The notes under the pieces are model-generated. The model worked only from the letters and a program-made list of their open reading frames with translations. It was not told the DNA's origin and did not search any database. Position numbers and translations under genes: made by a program. 42,498 nt of DNA from Chloroflexota bacterium (GTDB lineage Bacteria; Chloroflexota; Anaerolineae; DTLA01), in the NCBI GenBank assembly GCA_014360805.1, contig JACIWU010000021.1, forward strand, positions 1 through 42,498, given 5' to 3'. Position 1 is the first letter of the stretch. The number at the start of each line of letters is the position of its first letter. This document shows, in pieces, positions 23,819 through 30,795 of this stretch.

Positions 23819-23848
23819 ATTATATCATGGGGTGGCGCTTTCTGTCAA
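23819..23848 (-). promoter_or_regulatory. Promoter of the dtxR-feoAB-xth-feoC operon
   Basis: On the minus strand a perfect TTGACA (23848-23843), an 18-bp spacer and a perfect TATAAT (23824-23819). The start point near 23812 abuts the DtxR-type operator. Confidence 0.8.
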
Positions 23849-23883
23849 GATGGTGGGGAGGGGGTAAAGACCCCATGGCCTCT

Positions 23884-23915
23884 ATAACCGCCAATAACGC
23901 TCATCCACGCAAATG
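23884..23915 (-). repeat. ATTCGTG-family intergenic repeat, copy 5
   Basis: Reverse orientation and diverged: ATAACCGCCAATAACGC then TCATCCACGCAAATGG. It abuts the double-hairpin element at 23925. Confidence 0.6.
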
Positions 23916-23924
23916 GGGAACGGT

Positions 23925-23981
23925 AAGGGCAGGTTTCCATACCTGCCCCTCTGCCCCCGGCGGCTGTGGAAAGCCGCCCTA
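23925..23981. repeat. Double-hairpin intergenic repeat, inverted full copy
   Basis: GGGCAGGT-TTCCAT-ACCTGCCC (23927-23948), then GGCGGCT-GTGGAA-AGCCGCC (23959-23978). Read on the minus strand it gives the same hairpin order as the copy at 4550-4603, ending in the same CCTAC/GTAGG edges. Confidence 0.85.
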
Positions 23982-23994
23982 CAGTGAATTTCCC

Positions 23995-24025
23995 ATTCGT
24001 GTGGATTCGTGTTATTCGTGGATGG
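23995..24025 (+). repeat. ATTCGTG-family intergenic repeat, copy 6
   Basis: ATTCGTGTGGATTCGTG then TTATTCGTGGATGG. With copy 5 in the opposite orientation it flanks the double-hairpin element, forming a nested arrangement. Confidence 0.8.
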
Positions 24026-24183
24026 CTCTCTGGGGCGGGGATGGGTGAGGTGAACCCTGCGCGGCCATTCGCACCTTTCGTGTCCCGCTCCCTCGGTGAA
24101 CGAATTGTAACCTGCCGGCGCCGCCAATGTCATCGGATTTTCATCAGGCGCGTGTACAATGGCATAGGCGCGTCGCGCGGCGT

Positions 24184-24212
24184 TTGCCCGCGCCCGCGGT
24201 TCCATGTATACT
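24184..24212 (+). promoter_or_regulatory. Candidate promoter for the DUF362 operon
   Basis: TTGCCC (24184-24189), a 17-bp spacer and TATACT (24207-24212), about 40 nt before the ATG at 24258. Confidence 0.45.
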
Positions 24213-24257
24213 CATACAGAGCACCAAGACCTTTGCAGCATTTGGAGGACAACGAAC

Positions 24258-25469
24258 ATGAGCAACTCGCAATTTCCTGGCCGCGGCAAAGTGGCCGTTT
24301 TACGCACCACTCCCGAGACCGTCCTGGAAGACTACCGCCGCCTGATGCAACTGGCGGGGTTTGAGCAGGCCCTCCCGAAGGACAAAGAGACCCTGCTCAA
24401 AATCAACATCTCCTGGCAGCAGTGGTATCCCGCCTGCTCCACCGCGCCCTGGCAATTGGAAGCCGTCATCCGCACGCTGCTGGACGCCGGCTATCGCGAC
24501 CTCATCGCCGCGCACAACCGCACGGTGGTGGTGGACGCCTACGTGGGCGAGCGCAACAACAAGCACAAACTCGTGGTGGACCGCTACGGCCTGCGCAACG
24601 TCCACCTGTACGAGCCCCAGGTGGAGTGGATCGTGTACGAGCCGAAGACCCCCATGCTGGTGCTGGACAAGGTGTATCCCGACGGCATCAAGATTCCCAA
24701 GATGTTCATTGGGAAGAACATCGTCCACCTGCCCACCGTCAAGACCCACGTGTTCACCACCATCACGGGGGCCATGAAGAACGCCTTTGGCGGGCTGCTG
24801 TCGGAGCGCCGCCACTGGACCCACAGCGTTATCCACGAGACCGTCGTGGACCTCCTGGCCATCCAGCAGGAGATTCACACCGGCATCTTCGCCGTGATGG
24901 ACGGCACGTTCGCCGGCGATGGCCCTGGGCCGCGCGCCATGAACGTCCACGAAAAGAACATCATCCTGGCCTCGGCGGATCAGGTCGCCATTGACGCCAT
25001 ATCCGCCAAGTTGCAGGGGTTTGACCCCATGTCGCTGAAGTTCATCCGCCTGGCCCACGAGCGCGGCCTGGGCGTGGGCGACCCGCGCGAGATAGAGATC
25101 GTCGGCGACGACATCTCGGGCGAGAACTGGCATTTCGTTACGGGCGAGACCTTCGCCAGCCGCGGCCAGAAGATGATCTACCACGGCCCCCTGAAGCCGT
25201 TTGAGAACCTGCTGCTGCGCAGCCCCATCGTGCCCTGGTCCTACATCGCCTCGCGGGCCTACTACGACGGGCTTTGGTACCCTCTGGTGGGGCACAAGCG
25301 GGTCCAGGAGGCGCTCAAGACGCCGTGGGGGCGGCTGTTTGAGCGGTACGGCGACGTCCCTGCGGTAACCGATCCGCTCTACGATCCCAAGAAGGCCGGC
25401 CTGGGACTCGCGGGGCTTGCCGCTGTGTTGGCGGGGCTGGCCATTTGGAGGAAGCGTGGCCGCAAGTGA
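24258..25469 (+). CDS. DUF362 protein with C-terminal membrane anchor
   Basis: The 403-aa product belongs to the DUF362 family (function unknown; some members are fused to ferredoxin domains). The family core is recognisable: TLLKINISWQQWYPACSTAPWQLEAVIRTLLDAGY near 44-78, and IGKNIVHLPTVKTHVFTTITGAMKNAFGG (about 152-180), the conserved lPtvKtH..tGamKN signature. MDGTFAGDGPGPRAMNVHEKNIILASADQVAIDAI is the second conserved block. No CxxC Fe-S motif is seen. The C-terminus ends in a hydrophobic helix (AGLGLAGLAAVLAGLAIW) and a basic RKRGRK tail, suggesting membrane attachment with the bulk in the cytosol. The ATG at 24258 is preceded by TTGGAGGA. It overlaps the PHP gene by 14 nt, so the two are coupled. 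Confidence 0.88.
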   Translation: MSNSQFPGRGKVAVLRTTPETVLEDYRRLMQLAGFEQALPKDKETLLKINISWQQWYPACSTAPWQLEAVIRTLLDAGYRDLIAAHNRTVVVDAYVGERNNKHKLVVDRYGLRNVHLYEPQVEWIVYEPKTPMLVLDKVYPDGIKIPKMFIGKNIVHLPTVKTHVFTTITGAMKNAFGGLLSERRHWTHSVIHETVVDLLAIQQEIHTGIFAVMDGTFAGDGPGPRAMNVHEKNIILASADQVAIDAISAKLQGFDPMSLKFIRLAHERGLGVGDPREIEIVGDDISGENWHFVTGETFASRGQKMIYHGPLKPFENLLLRSPIVPWSYIASRAYYDGLWYPLVGHKRVQEALKTPWGRLFERYGDVPAVTDPLYDPKKAGLGLAGLAAVLAGLAIWRKRGRK

Positions 25470-26121
25470 GATTTGGCGCGCAGACCTCCACCTGCACACG
25501 CACTACTCGCGGGATTGCGCGGTCAGTCCGCGGCGACTGGTGGAGGTCGCCCGCGAGCGCGGCCTTTCGCGCATCGCCGTAACGGACCACAACAGCATAG
25601 AGGGCGCGTTGGAGGCGCAATCCATCGCGCCCGATTTCGTCATCGTCGGCGAGGAGATCAAGACCGACAGCGGCGAATTGCTGGCGTATTTCATCCGAGA
25701 GCGGATTCCCCCCGGCCTTTCGCCCGAGGAGACCATTCGCCGCATCCGCGAGCAGGGCGGCGTCGTTGGCGTGTCGCACCCGCTGGACCAACTGCGCCGT
25801 GAGGCGATGGGGCGCGACGTGCTGGCCCGCGTGCTGCCGCTGATAGATTGCGTGGAGGTTTTCAACGCGCGGGTCGTCCTGCCGGGGGACAATGCGCGGG
25901 CCCAGGCGCTGGCCCGCGAGCGCGGCCTGCCCGGGACAGCGGGAAGCGACGCGCATTCGGTATACGAGGTGGGGCGGGCCTATGTGGAACTGCCGCCCTT
26001 CGCGGGACCTCAAGACTTCCTTGCATCGCTGCGACAGGGCAGGGCGGTGGGGCGACTGTCTTCGCCGCTCGTGCATCTGATCAGCACCGTCAACAAACTG
26101 CGGAGACGGGGCGCGCGCTAG
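25456..26121 (+). CDS. PHP-domain metal-dependent phosphoesterase
   Basis: The 221-aa product is a stand-alone PHP-domain hydrolase, a family that uses two or three metal ions to cleave phosphoesters (nucleotides, histidinol phosphate, nucleic-acid ends). Metal motifs: RADLHLHTHYSRD (His12, His14), VTDHNS (Asp44, His45), GEEIKTDSGELLAYFI, GVSHPLDQLRR, and GSDAHS near 175, all typical of the TrpH/YciV-like branch that includes 5'-3' exoribonucleases and 3',5'-nucleotide phosphatases. The start is GTG 25456, supported by GGAGG at 25447-25451; it overlaps the DUF362 gene by 14 nt. PrsW follows 29 nt later. The substrate is not fixed by sequence. Confidence 0.9.
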   Translation: MAASEIWRADLHLHTHYSRDCAVSPRRLVEVARERGLSRIAVTDHNSIEGALEAQSIAPDFVIVGEEIKTDSGELLAYFIRERIPPGLSPEETIRRIREQGGVVGVSHPLDQLRREAMGRDVLARVLPLIDCVEVFNARVVLPGDNARAQALARERGLPGTAGSDAHSVYEVGRAYVELPPFAGPQDFLASLRQGRAVGRLSSPLVHLISTVNKLRRRGAR

Positions 26122-26150
26122 CCCCGTTCCGCTTTCAAGAGGAGGCGACC

Positions 26151-27146
26151 ATGGCCGCCGAAGTTACAGCAAGCATCCTGGCTGCCGTTGCCCCGACCAT
26201 CGTGTACGTCCTCATCATCTGGTGGTGCGACCGGTACGAGAAGGAGCCGATTCTGCTGCTGGCGGCGGCCTTTATCTGGGGCGCGGTGCCGGCCATCTTG
26301 CTCTCCCTCGGCGCCGAGATCGCATTGGATGCGCCTCTGTCGGCCTACTCCGACCTGGCGCGCGACCTGGCTTCCGCGTCGCTTGTCGCGCCGATTGTGG
26401 AGGAACTCGCCAAGGCCATCGCCCTGTACCTCATCTACCGCCTCTTCCGCGACGAGTTTGACGGCGTGCTGGACGGGGTCATCTACGGCGCGCTCGTGGG
26501 GTTCGGCTTCGCCATGACCGAGAATTTCTTCTACCTGATGCACGAGGCGACCTCCGGGGGCTGGGAGAGTTTCGGCGTGCTGGCGGCGCTGCGCACCATC
26601 GTCTTCGGGCTGAATCACGCGTTCTACACCGCCTTCACGGGGGCGGGGCTTGGCTACGCCCGCAACGCGACCAATCGCCTGGCGAAGGGGGCCGTGCCCG
26701 TGCTGGGGCTGCTGGTGGGGATGGGCTTCCACGCGGTGCACAACCTGGGGGCCACCCTATCGGGCGAGACGCTGGCGGCCATCGGCATCAGCCTCATCGG
26801 GGACGCGGGTGGCGTGCTCATCGTGATCGGCATCCTCGTGCTGGCGCTGCGCCAGGAGCGCCGTTGGATCGCCGAGGAACTGCGCCCCGAAATCGGCATC
26901 CTGCTGACGGTGGACGAGTACCGCATTGCCCAGTCCCCCTTGCGGCGGCTACGGGCGCAGGGCAAGGCCGCGGCCTCCAGGAACCTGGCCCACGGCCGCA
27001 AGGTCGCCAAGTTCTACCGCCTGCTGGCCGAATTGGCCTTCCGCCTCCATCGCTACCGCCACGGGCGCGCCTCGGCCAAAGACCTGCGCGCCATTCCCCG
27101 CCTGCGCGAGCAAATCGCCCACCTCCGCTCTGGGATGGCCTCCTGA
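26151..27146 (+). CDS. PrsW-family intramembrane metalloprotease
   Basis: Polytopic membrane protein of 331 aa. PrsW proteins cut anti-sigma factors within the membrane and belong to the CPBP/Abi-like fold. Motifs present: VEELAKA (Glu84-Glu85, catalytic EExxK-like), DGVIYGALVGFGFAMTENFFYL (Glu124), LNHAFYTAFTG (His156) and GFHAVHNLG (second His). About seven or eight TM segments run from residue 8 to 240. A soluble, basic, helical C-terminal tail of about 90 residues follows (RRLRAQGKAAASRNLAHGRKV through RLREQIAHLRSG), longer than in the founding members. No anti-sigma factor is in the window, so the target is unknown. GGAGG lies 5 nt before the ATG at 26151. Confidence 0.88.
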   Translation: MAAEVTASILAAVAPTIVYVLIIWWCDRYEKEPILLLAAAFIWGAVPAILLSLGAEIALDAPLSAYSDLARDLASASLVAPIVEELAKAIALYLIYRLFRDEFDGVLDGVIYGALVGFGFAMTENFFYLMHEATSGGWESFGVLAALRTIVFGLNHAFYTAFTGAGLGYARNATNRLAKGAVPVLGLLVGMGFHAVHNLGATLSGETLAAIGISLIGDAGGVLIVIGILVLALRQERRWIAEELRPEIGILLTVDEYRIAQSPLRRLRAQGKAAASRNLAHGRKVAKFYRLLAELAFRLHRYRHGRASAKDLRAIPRLREQIAHLRSGMAS

Positions 27147-27173
27147 CTGCAGACAGGCGTTGCGCGAACCCGT

Positions 27174-27237
27174 CTCGGTTCCAAAGTCTGCGGGTCGGGT
27201 GCGTCGCGCCTTGGTCGCCAACGCAAGACGGAACCGA
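27174..27237. repeat. Composite inverted-repeat element, copy 2
   Basis: Outer arms CTCGGTTCC (27174-27182) and GGAACCGA (27230-27237); between them GGTGCGTCGCG and TTGGTCGCCAACGC. It has the same outer arms and inner TTGGT/CCAA words as 451-550 but is shorter. Confidence 0.7.
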
Positions 27238-27255
27238 ATCGCGAACCCATCCCGA

Positions 27256-27284
27256 TTGTCAACACGCGGCCCTGACGGTATAAT
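27256..27284 (+). promoter_or_regulatory. Sigma70-like promoter for the 27317-30216 operon
   Basis: TTGTCA (27256-27261), a 17-bp spacer and a perfect TATAAT (27279-27284). Transcription would start near 27291, 26 nt before the ATG. Confidence 0.75.
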
Positions 27285-27316
27285 GCGCTTGTAGCGCATA
27301 TCCTGGAGGCTTGGTC

Positions 27317-27967
27317 ATGGACATCATCTGGTACGGGCACGCGTGCTTTCGCATCAAAGACCGCACGGCGACGATCATCACCGACCCGTTTGACAAGAGC
27401 ATCGGCCTTTCGCCCACCGGCTTGAAGGGCGATATTGTTACCATCAGCCACCCGCACCCGGGGCATTCCAACGCGAAAGCCGTCAGGGGCAATCCGTTCG
27501 TCGTAGACGGGCCGGGCGAGTACGAAGTCAGCGGCGTCTTCATCACCGGCATCTCGTCGTTCCACGACGCCCGCAACGGACGGGAATACGGCAAGAACAC
27601 CATTTTCGTCTTTGAGATGGAAGGGCTGCGGGTGTGCCATCTGGGGGATTTGGGGCACATTCCCAGCCAGAGCCAGGTGGAGGCCATCGGCGACATCAAC
27701 GTCCTCCTCGTGCCTGTGGGCGGCGGGGCTTCGTTGAAGGCGTCCCAGGCGACCGAGGTGGTGAGCCTGCTGGAGCCGAGCATCGTGATCCCCATGCACT
27801 ACCGCTTGAGCGGGCTGACCATGAAACTGGACCCGGTCGGCAAATTCCTGAAGGAGTTAGGCATCGCGTCGGCGGAGGAGCAGGACGCGCTGAAGGTTTC
27901 GGCCAGCAGCCTGCCCGAGGAGACGCAGGTCGTGCTCCTTCGGCCCAAGTTGGAGAACGGAGACTAG
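27317..27967 (+). CDS. Metallo-beta-lactamase-fold hydrolase (UlaG-like)
   Basis: The 216-aa product belongs to the Lactamase_B_3/UlaG-like branch of the metallo-beta-lactamase fold: MDIIWYGHACFRIKD at the N-terminus, ITDPFD, then the metal motif, HLGDLGHIPS and IPMHYRLSG. The metal motif reads SHPHPGHSN: His45, His47 and His50 of HxHxDH are kept but the Asp is a Gly (Gly49). Other ligand positions (Asp in HLGDLGH, His in MHYR) are kept. Loss of that Asp would weaken the second metal site, so it may be mononuclear or have an altered role. GGAGG lies about 10 nt upstream of the ATG at 27317. The TPR lipoprotein gene starts at the very next base. Confidence 0.85.
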   Translation: MDIIWYGHACFRIKDRTATIITDPFDKSIGLSPTGLKGDIVTISHPHPGHSNAKAVRGNPFVVDGPGEYEVSGVFITGISSFHDARNGREYGKNTIFVFEMEGLRVCHLGDLGHIPSQSQVEAIGDINVLLVPVGGGASLKASQATEVVSLLEPSIVIPMHYRLSGLTMKLDPVGKFLKELGIASAEEQDALKVSASSLPEETQVVLLRPKLENGD

Positions 27968-28606
27968 ATGAACCGGTTGCGCGTTGGGCTTGTGGGGATA
28001 TGCCTGGCGGCGCTGCTGGCGGGGTGCGGCGGGGGCGCGCCAACGGTGGACGTGCCCGCCGTGAAGCAGGAGGCGCAGCAGGCCTACGAGGCGGGCGACT
28101 ATGCCCGCGCGGCAAGCCTGCTCGCCACGGCGGTGGCCGCTGCGCCCAACGACGCCGAGACGCATTTCACGCGGGGCCGCGCCCTTGCCAACTTGGGCGA
28201 TTGGGACGGCGCCGCCGCCGAGTTCCGCGAGGTCATCCGCCTGAACCCCGATGACGCCGACGCGCACTCCAACCTGGGCGGGGTGTACTACGAGCAGGGG
28301 CGTTTTGCCGAGGCGGTGCAGGAGTTCCGCAAGGCCGTGCTCCTGGAACCGAAGGACGCGGTCTTCCACTACAACTTGGGTGCGGCATACGCCCAGCAGA
28401 ATTTGCTGAACGAGGCGCTGGGCGAGTTTCTCGCGGCCCGCCAGTTTGACCCCAACCTGGCCGAGGCATACCTGGGGATGGGTTCCATCTACGCCCTCCA
28501 GGGCAAGACCCAGGAGGCGCGAGAGGCCTTGGAGCGCGTCCTGGAACTCAGCGACAACCCTGCCGTGCGGGCCGAGGCCGAGCGGCAACTTCAAACTTTG
28601 AGGTGA
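27968..28606 (+). CDS. TPR-repeat lipoprotein
   Basis: Predicted extracytoplasmic lipoprotein of 212 aa with lipobox LAGC (Cys20) and about four tetratricopeptide repeats: AQQAYEAGDYARAASLLATAVAAAPND, THFTRGRALANLGDWDGAAAEFREVIRLNPDD, HSNLGGVYYEQGRFAEAVQEFRKAVLLEPKD and FHYNLGAAYAQQNLLNEALGEFLAARQFDP, with a further YLGMGSIYALQGKTQEAREALERVLEL. TPR solenoids mediate protein contacts; the partner is unknown. The gene begins with zero spacing after the lactamase-fold gene and ends 6 nt before the M16 peptidase start, so all are one operon. GGAGA lies inside the preceding gene as its ribosome site. Confidence 0.88.
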   Translation: MNRLRVGLVGICLAALLAGCGGGAPTVDVPAVKQEAQQAYEAGDYARAASLLATAVAAAPNDAETHFTRGRALANLGDWDGAAAEFREVIRLNPDDADAHSNLGGVYYEQGRFAEAVQEFRKAVLLEPKDAVFHYNLGAAYAQQNLLNEALGEFLAARQFDPNLAEAYLGMGSIYALQGKTQEAREALERVLELSDNPAVRAEAERQLQTLR

Positions 28607-28612
28607 ATCCGA

Positions 28613-29905
28613 ATGAAGATAGAGAACGTCGCAGAGACCACGCGGAAGATCACGCTGGACAACGGGCTGCGCATCTTCGTTACCGAGGTGCCCCACACGC
28701 GGGCCATCTCGGTGGGGTTCTTCGTGGCGGTGGGTGCGCGCTACGAAAGCGACCTGATCGCCGGCGCATCCCATCTCATTGAGCACATGATGTTCAAGGG
28801 GAGCCGCAAGCGCCCGACTCCAGGGGCCATATCCCTGGCGCTGGAGTCGGTCGGCGGCATGATGAACGCATCCACCGGCAAGGAACTGACCATCTACTAC
28901 GCTAAGGTCCCCTGCGAACATGGAGACCTGGCGCTGGATGTGCTGGAGGACATGATCCGCTACCCCATCTTTGACCCCGTGGAGTTGGAAAAGGAGCGGA
29001 GGGTCGTCGTGGAGGAAATCCGCATGCTCGTTGACGACCCGCAGAGTTGGTCGCACCTGCTGCTCACGCAGGAGGTGTTTCCGCGCCATCCGCTGGGCCG
29101 CGACATCGCCGGCAGCATTGAGAGCGTGCTGGCGATCCGCCGCGAGGACCTGTTGGACTACATCGCGCAGAACTACGGCGCGCCCAACGTGGTGGTGAGC
29201 GTGGCCGGACGGCTGGACGGGCAGCAGACGGTGGAACGGCTGGCGCGCGCCCTGGAAGACTGGCCTGTGAAGCCCGTGCCCTCCTTCGTCCCCCTGCGCG
29301 GACAGCAGAAGAAGCCGCGCGTGAGGGTGGGCCGCCGCAAGACCGAACAGGCGTATCTCAACATCGCCGTGCGTTCCATCCCGCGCGTGCACCCAGACCG
29401 CTTCAACCTCCTGGTGATGAACGCGGTCATGAGCGAGGGGATGAGTTCGCGCTTGTTCCAAGAGGTGCGCGAAAAGCGCGGCCTGGCCTACAGTGTGGAC
29501 TCGTGGTTTGGCCTGTTCCGCGACGGGGGTATCTGGGGCATTAGCGCGGGCGTGGACCCCAAGCGGCTCACCGAAGCCTACGACGCGATCCTCGGAGAGT
29601 GCGCGCGCATCCGCGAGGAACTCGTGCCGGAAGATGAGTTGACAAAAGCGAAGGAGCAGGTCAAGGGCCGAGTGGTCCTGGGCCTGGAGGACAGTTTCGC
29701 CATTGCCTCGTGGTGGGGCAGGGCCGAGGCCCTCAACGAACCCCTGATGACGGTGGACGAGGTCCTGCAAGCGATAGATAAGGTGGAAGCGGAGGAGGTT
29801 CGGCGACTGGCGGGGCAGTTGATCCAGCCCAGCCGCATGAACGTAACCCTCGTCGGCGCGTTTGGGCCGACGGTGAAGAAAGAACTCCTGGCGCGCCTGG
29901 AGTAG
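28613..29905 (+). CDS. M16-family zinc peptidase (YmxG/PqqL-like)
   Basis: The 430-aa product is a single-unit M16B peptidase like bacterial processing-peptidase homologs. The inverted zinc motif HLIEH is intact (His54, Glu57, His58 in GASHLIEHMMFKG), and the downstream ligand Glu lies in RRVVVEEIRM (about 134-135). The second half carries RKTEQAYLNIAVRSIPRVHPDRF and the typical SRLFQEVREKRGLAYSVDSWF (near 283-303), the R/Y substrate-binding motif. With both parts in one chain it can be active as a homodimer, as known for M16B. No signal peptide, so cytosolic. GAGGTG precedes the ATG at 28613. It follows the TPR gene by 6 nt. Confidence 0.92.
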   Translation: MKIENVAETTRKITLDNGLRIFVTEVPHTRAISVGFFVAVGARYESDLIAGASHLIEHMMFKGSRKRPTPGAISLALESVGGMMNASTGKELTIYYAKVPCEHGDLALDVLEDMIRYPIFDPVELEKERRVVVEEIRMLVDDPQSWSHLLLTQEVFPRHPLGRDIAGSIESVLAIRREDLLDYIAQNYGAPNVVVSVAGRLDGQQTVERLARALEDWPVKPVPSFVPLRGQQKKPRVRVGRRKTEQAYLNIAVRSIPRVHPDRFNLLVMNAVMSEGMSSRLFQEVREKRGLAYSVDSWFGLFRDGGIWGISAGVDPKRLTEAYDAILGECARIREELVPEDELTKAKEQVKGRVVLGLEDSFAIASWWGRAEALNEPLMTVDEVLQAIDKVEAEEVRRLAGQLIQPSRMNVTLVGAFGPTVKKELLARLE

Positions 29906-29913
29906 GGGGAATC

Positions 29914-30216
29914 ATGGCAATCAAAATCCTGATGACGTGGGACATCCGGCCGGACAAGGAAGCCGAGTACTTTGAGTTTGTGTCCAAGGAGTTTGCGCCG
30001 ACGCTGATGCGCCTGGGGGTGCAGCCGACAGAGGCCTGGTACACCGCCTATGGCGACGGCCCGCAGATTCTCACCGGAGCCGTCGCGCCAGACCTGGAGT
30101 CCATGCGCGAGGCGATGAACAGCGAGGAGTGGCGCGATCTGAAGGCCAAACTCCTTCGTCTGGTGGAGAACTACGAGCAGAAGTTCGTGCACGACTCCAG
30201 CCGCTTCCAGTTGTAG
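29914..30216 (+). CDS. Small dimeric alpha-beta barrel-like protein
   Basis: The 100-aa product, MAIKILMTWDIRPDKEAEYFEFVSKEF at its start, has the beta-alpha-beta pattern of ferredoxin-like dimeric alpha-beta barrels (ABM/EthD-like), with a second strand pair (TEAWYTAYGDGPQILTGAV) and a last helix (DLKAKLLRLVENYEQKF). Such small proteins can be monooxygenases, heme-binding or purely structural; no catalytic residue stands out. It ends the operon begun at 27317, 8 nt after the M16 gene, with GGGGGA upstream of the ATG. Function is not assigned. Confidence 0.75.
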   Translation: MAIKILMTWDIRPDKEAEYFEFVSKEFAPTLMRLGVQPTEAWYTAYGDGPQILTGAVAPDLESMREAMNSEEWRDLKAKLLRLVENYEQKFVHDSSRFQL

Positions 30217-30241
30217 ACGGTTGGCGCGCGGGCGTCGCGAG

Positions 30242-30273
30242 CAAAGAAAAAGGCCCCGCTCTTCACGGGGCCT
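30242..30273 (-). terminator. Rho-independent terminator for the FmdB gene
   Basis: On the minus strand AGGCCCCG-TGAAGAG-CGGGGCCT (30273-30251) is followed by TTTTCTTTG. The 8-bp stem and T-tract lie 28 nt after the FmdB stop at 30301. It also lies downstream of the plus-strand operon ending at 30216. Confidence 0.9.
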
Positions 30274-30300
30274 CGCTTGCGCATCAGGAGCCGGGCGGCG

Positions 30301-30594
30301 TCAATCCGCTTTGGCGGTGTCTCCGCTCTTGGCCGACTCGGTGGCCTTCTCGCCGTTCTTGCCGCGGCCGTTGTTGCCGTTGCTCTTGGACTCCCCCGGA
30401 ACGGCGGTGGGTGAGGTCGCGCGGTGATCCGTAACGTAGAACCCCGACCCCTTGAAGATGATGCCCACGGGTTGGAGCACGCGGTGCACGTGCCCGCCGC
30501 AATCTGGACAGGTTTTCAGAGGGTCTTCGGTGATGCGTTGCACGCGCTCAAAGCGGATGCCGCACACATCGCATTCGTACTCGTAGATGGGCAT
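30301..30594 (-). CDS. FmdB-family zinc-ribbon protein with hydrophilic tail
   Basis: The 97-aa product has the FmdB_SSERP domain: MPIYEYECDVCGIRFERVQ and CPDCGGHVHRVLQP, with two CxxC knuckles (Cys8/Cys11 and Cys29/Cys32) forming a zinc ribbon, then the usual GIIFKGSGFYVTD (about 44-56). After that comes a low-complexity tail of about 40 residues, rich in Gly, Asn, Ser and Lys (ESKSNGNNGRGKNGEKATES). FmdB proteins are regulators or metal-binding proteins of unclear role, once linked to formamidase/amidase genes. AGAGAGGTG precedes the ATG. It is monocistronic, with promoter 30663-30691 and terminator 30242-30273. Confidence 0.9.
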   Translation of the reverse strand: MPIYEYECDVCGIRFERVQRITEDPLKTCPDCGGHVHRVLQPVGIIFKGSGFYVTDHRATSPTAVPGESKSNGNNGRGKNGEKATESAKSGDTAKAD

Positions 30595-30662
30595 GCCTGA
30601 ATCACCTCTCTTTCACCTGCGCTGTCGTGCAGTGCGTGTGTATCTATAATTGCCAACAACAC

Positions 30663-30691
30663 AGTATATGCACTTTTCCCGATTTTTGCAA
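30663..30691 (-). promoter_or_regulatory. Candidate promoter for the FmdB gene
   Basis: On the minus strand TTGCAA (30691-30686), a 17-bp spacer and TATACT (30668-30663), in a locally AT-rich stretch. It gives a leader of about 60 nt. Confidence 0.5.
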
Positions 30692-30713
30692 ATTCGGCCC
30701 TCGCCGGGGCGCT

Positions 30714-30742
30714 TTGACGCAGCGGGCGGCGTATGGCACAAT
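30714..30742 (+). promoter_or_regulatory. Candidate promoter for the DUF3887-hydrolase gene
   Basis: TTGACG (30714-30719), a 17-bp spacer and CACAAT (30737-30742). The start point near 30749 would place the hairpin repeat at 30750 at the extreme 5' end of the mRNA. Confidence 0.5.
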
Positions 30743-30749
30743 GATTTTT

Positions 30750-30778
30750 GGACTGCTGAAGCCATGCTTTAGCAGTCC
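30750..30778. repeat. TGCTGAAGC hairpin repeat, copy 1
   Basis: Arms GGACTGCTGAAGC and GCTTTAGCAGTCC around CAT, pairing over 13 positions with one G-T wobble. A sister copy is at 40879-40907. Confidence 0.8.
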
Positions 30779-30795
30779 ATAGGAGGGGTTATGCG

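Larger units (their letters stand above)
23762..24257. other. Intergenic region between divergent dtxR and DUF362 genes (496 bp)
   Basis: No gene is seen. From left to right: dtxR leader and operator (23783-23811), promoter (23819-23848), ATTCGTG-family repeat, complete double-hairpin repeat, a second ATTCGTG repeat in the opposite orientation, a GGGTGAGG-type tail, and a likely promoter for the DUF362 operon. Confidence 0.65.

Noticed and set aside
27857-29770. 637-codon minus-strand open frame opposite the TPR and M16 genes
   Set aside because: Shadow of the M16 gene, with no domain and no ribosome site.
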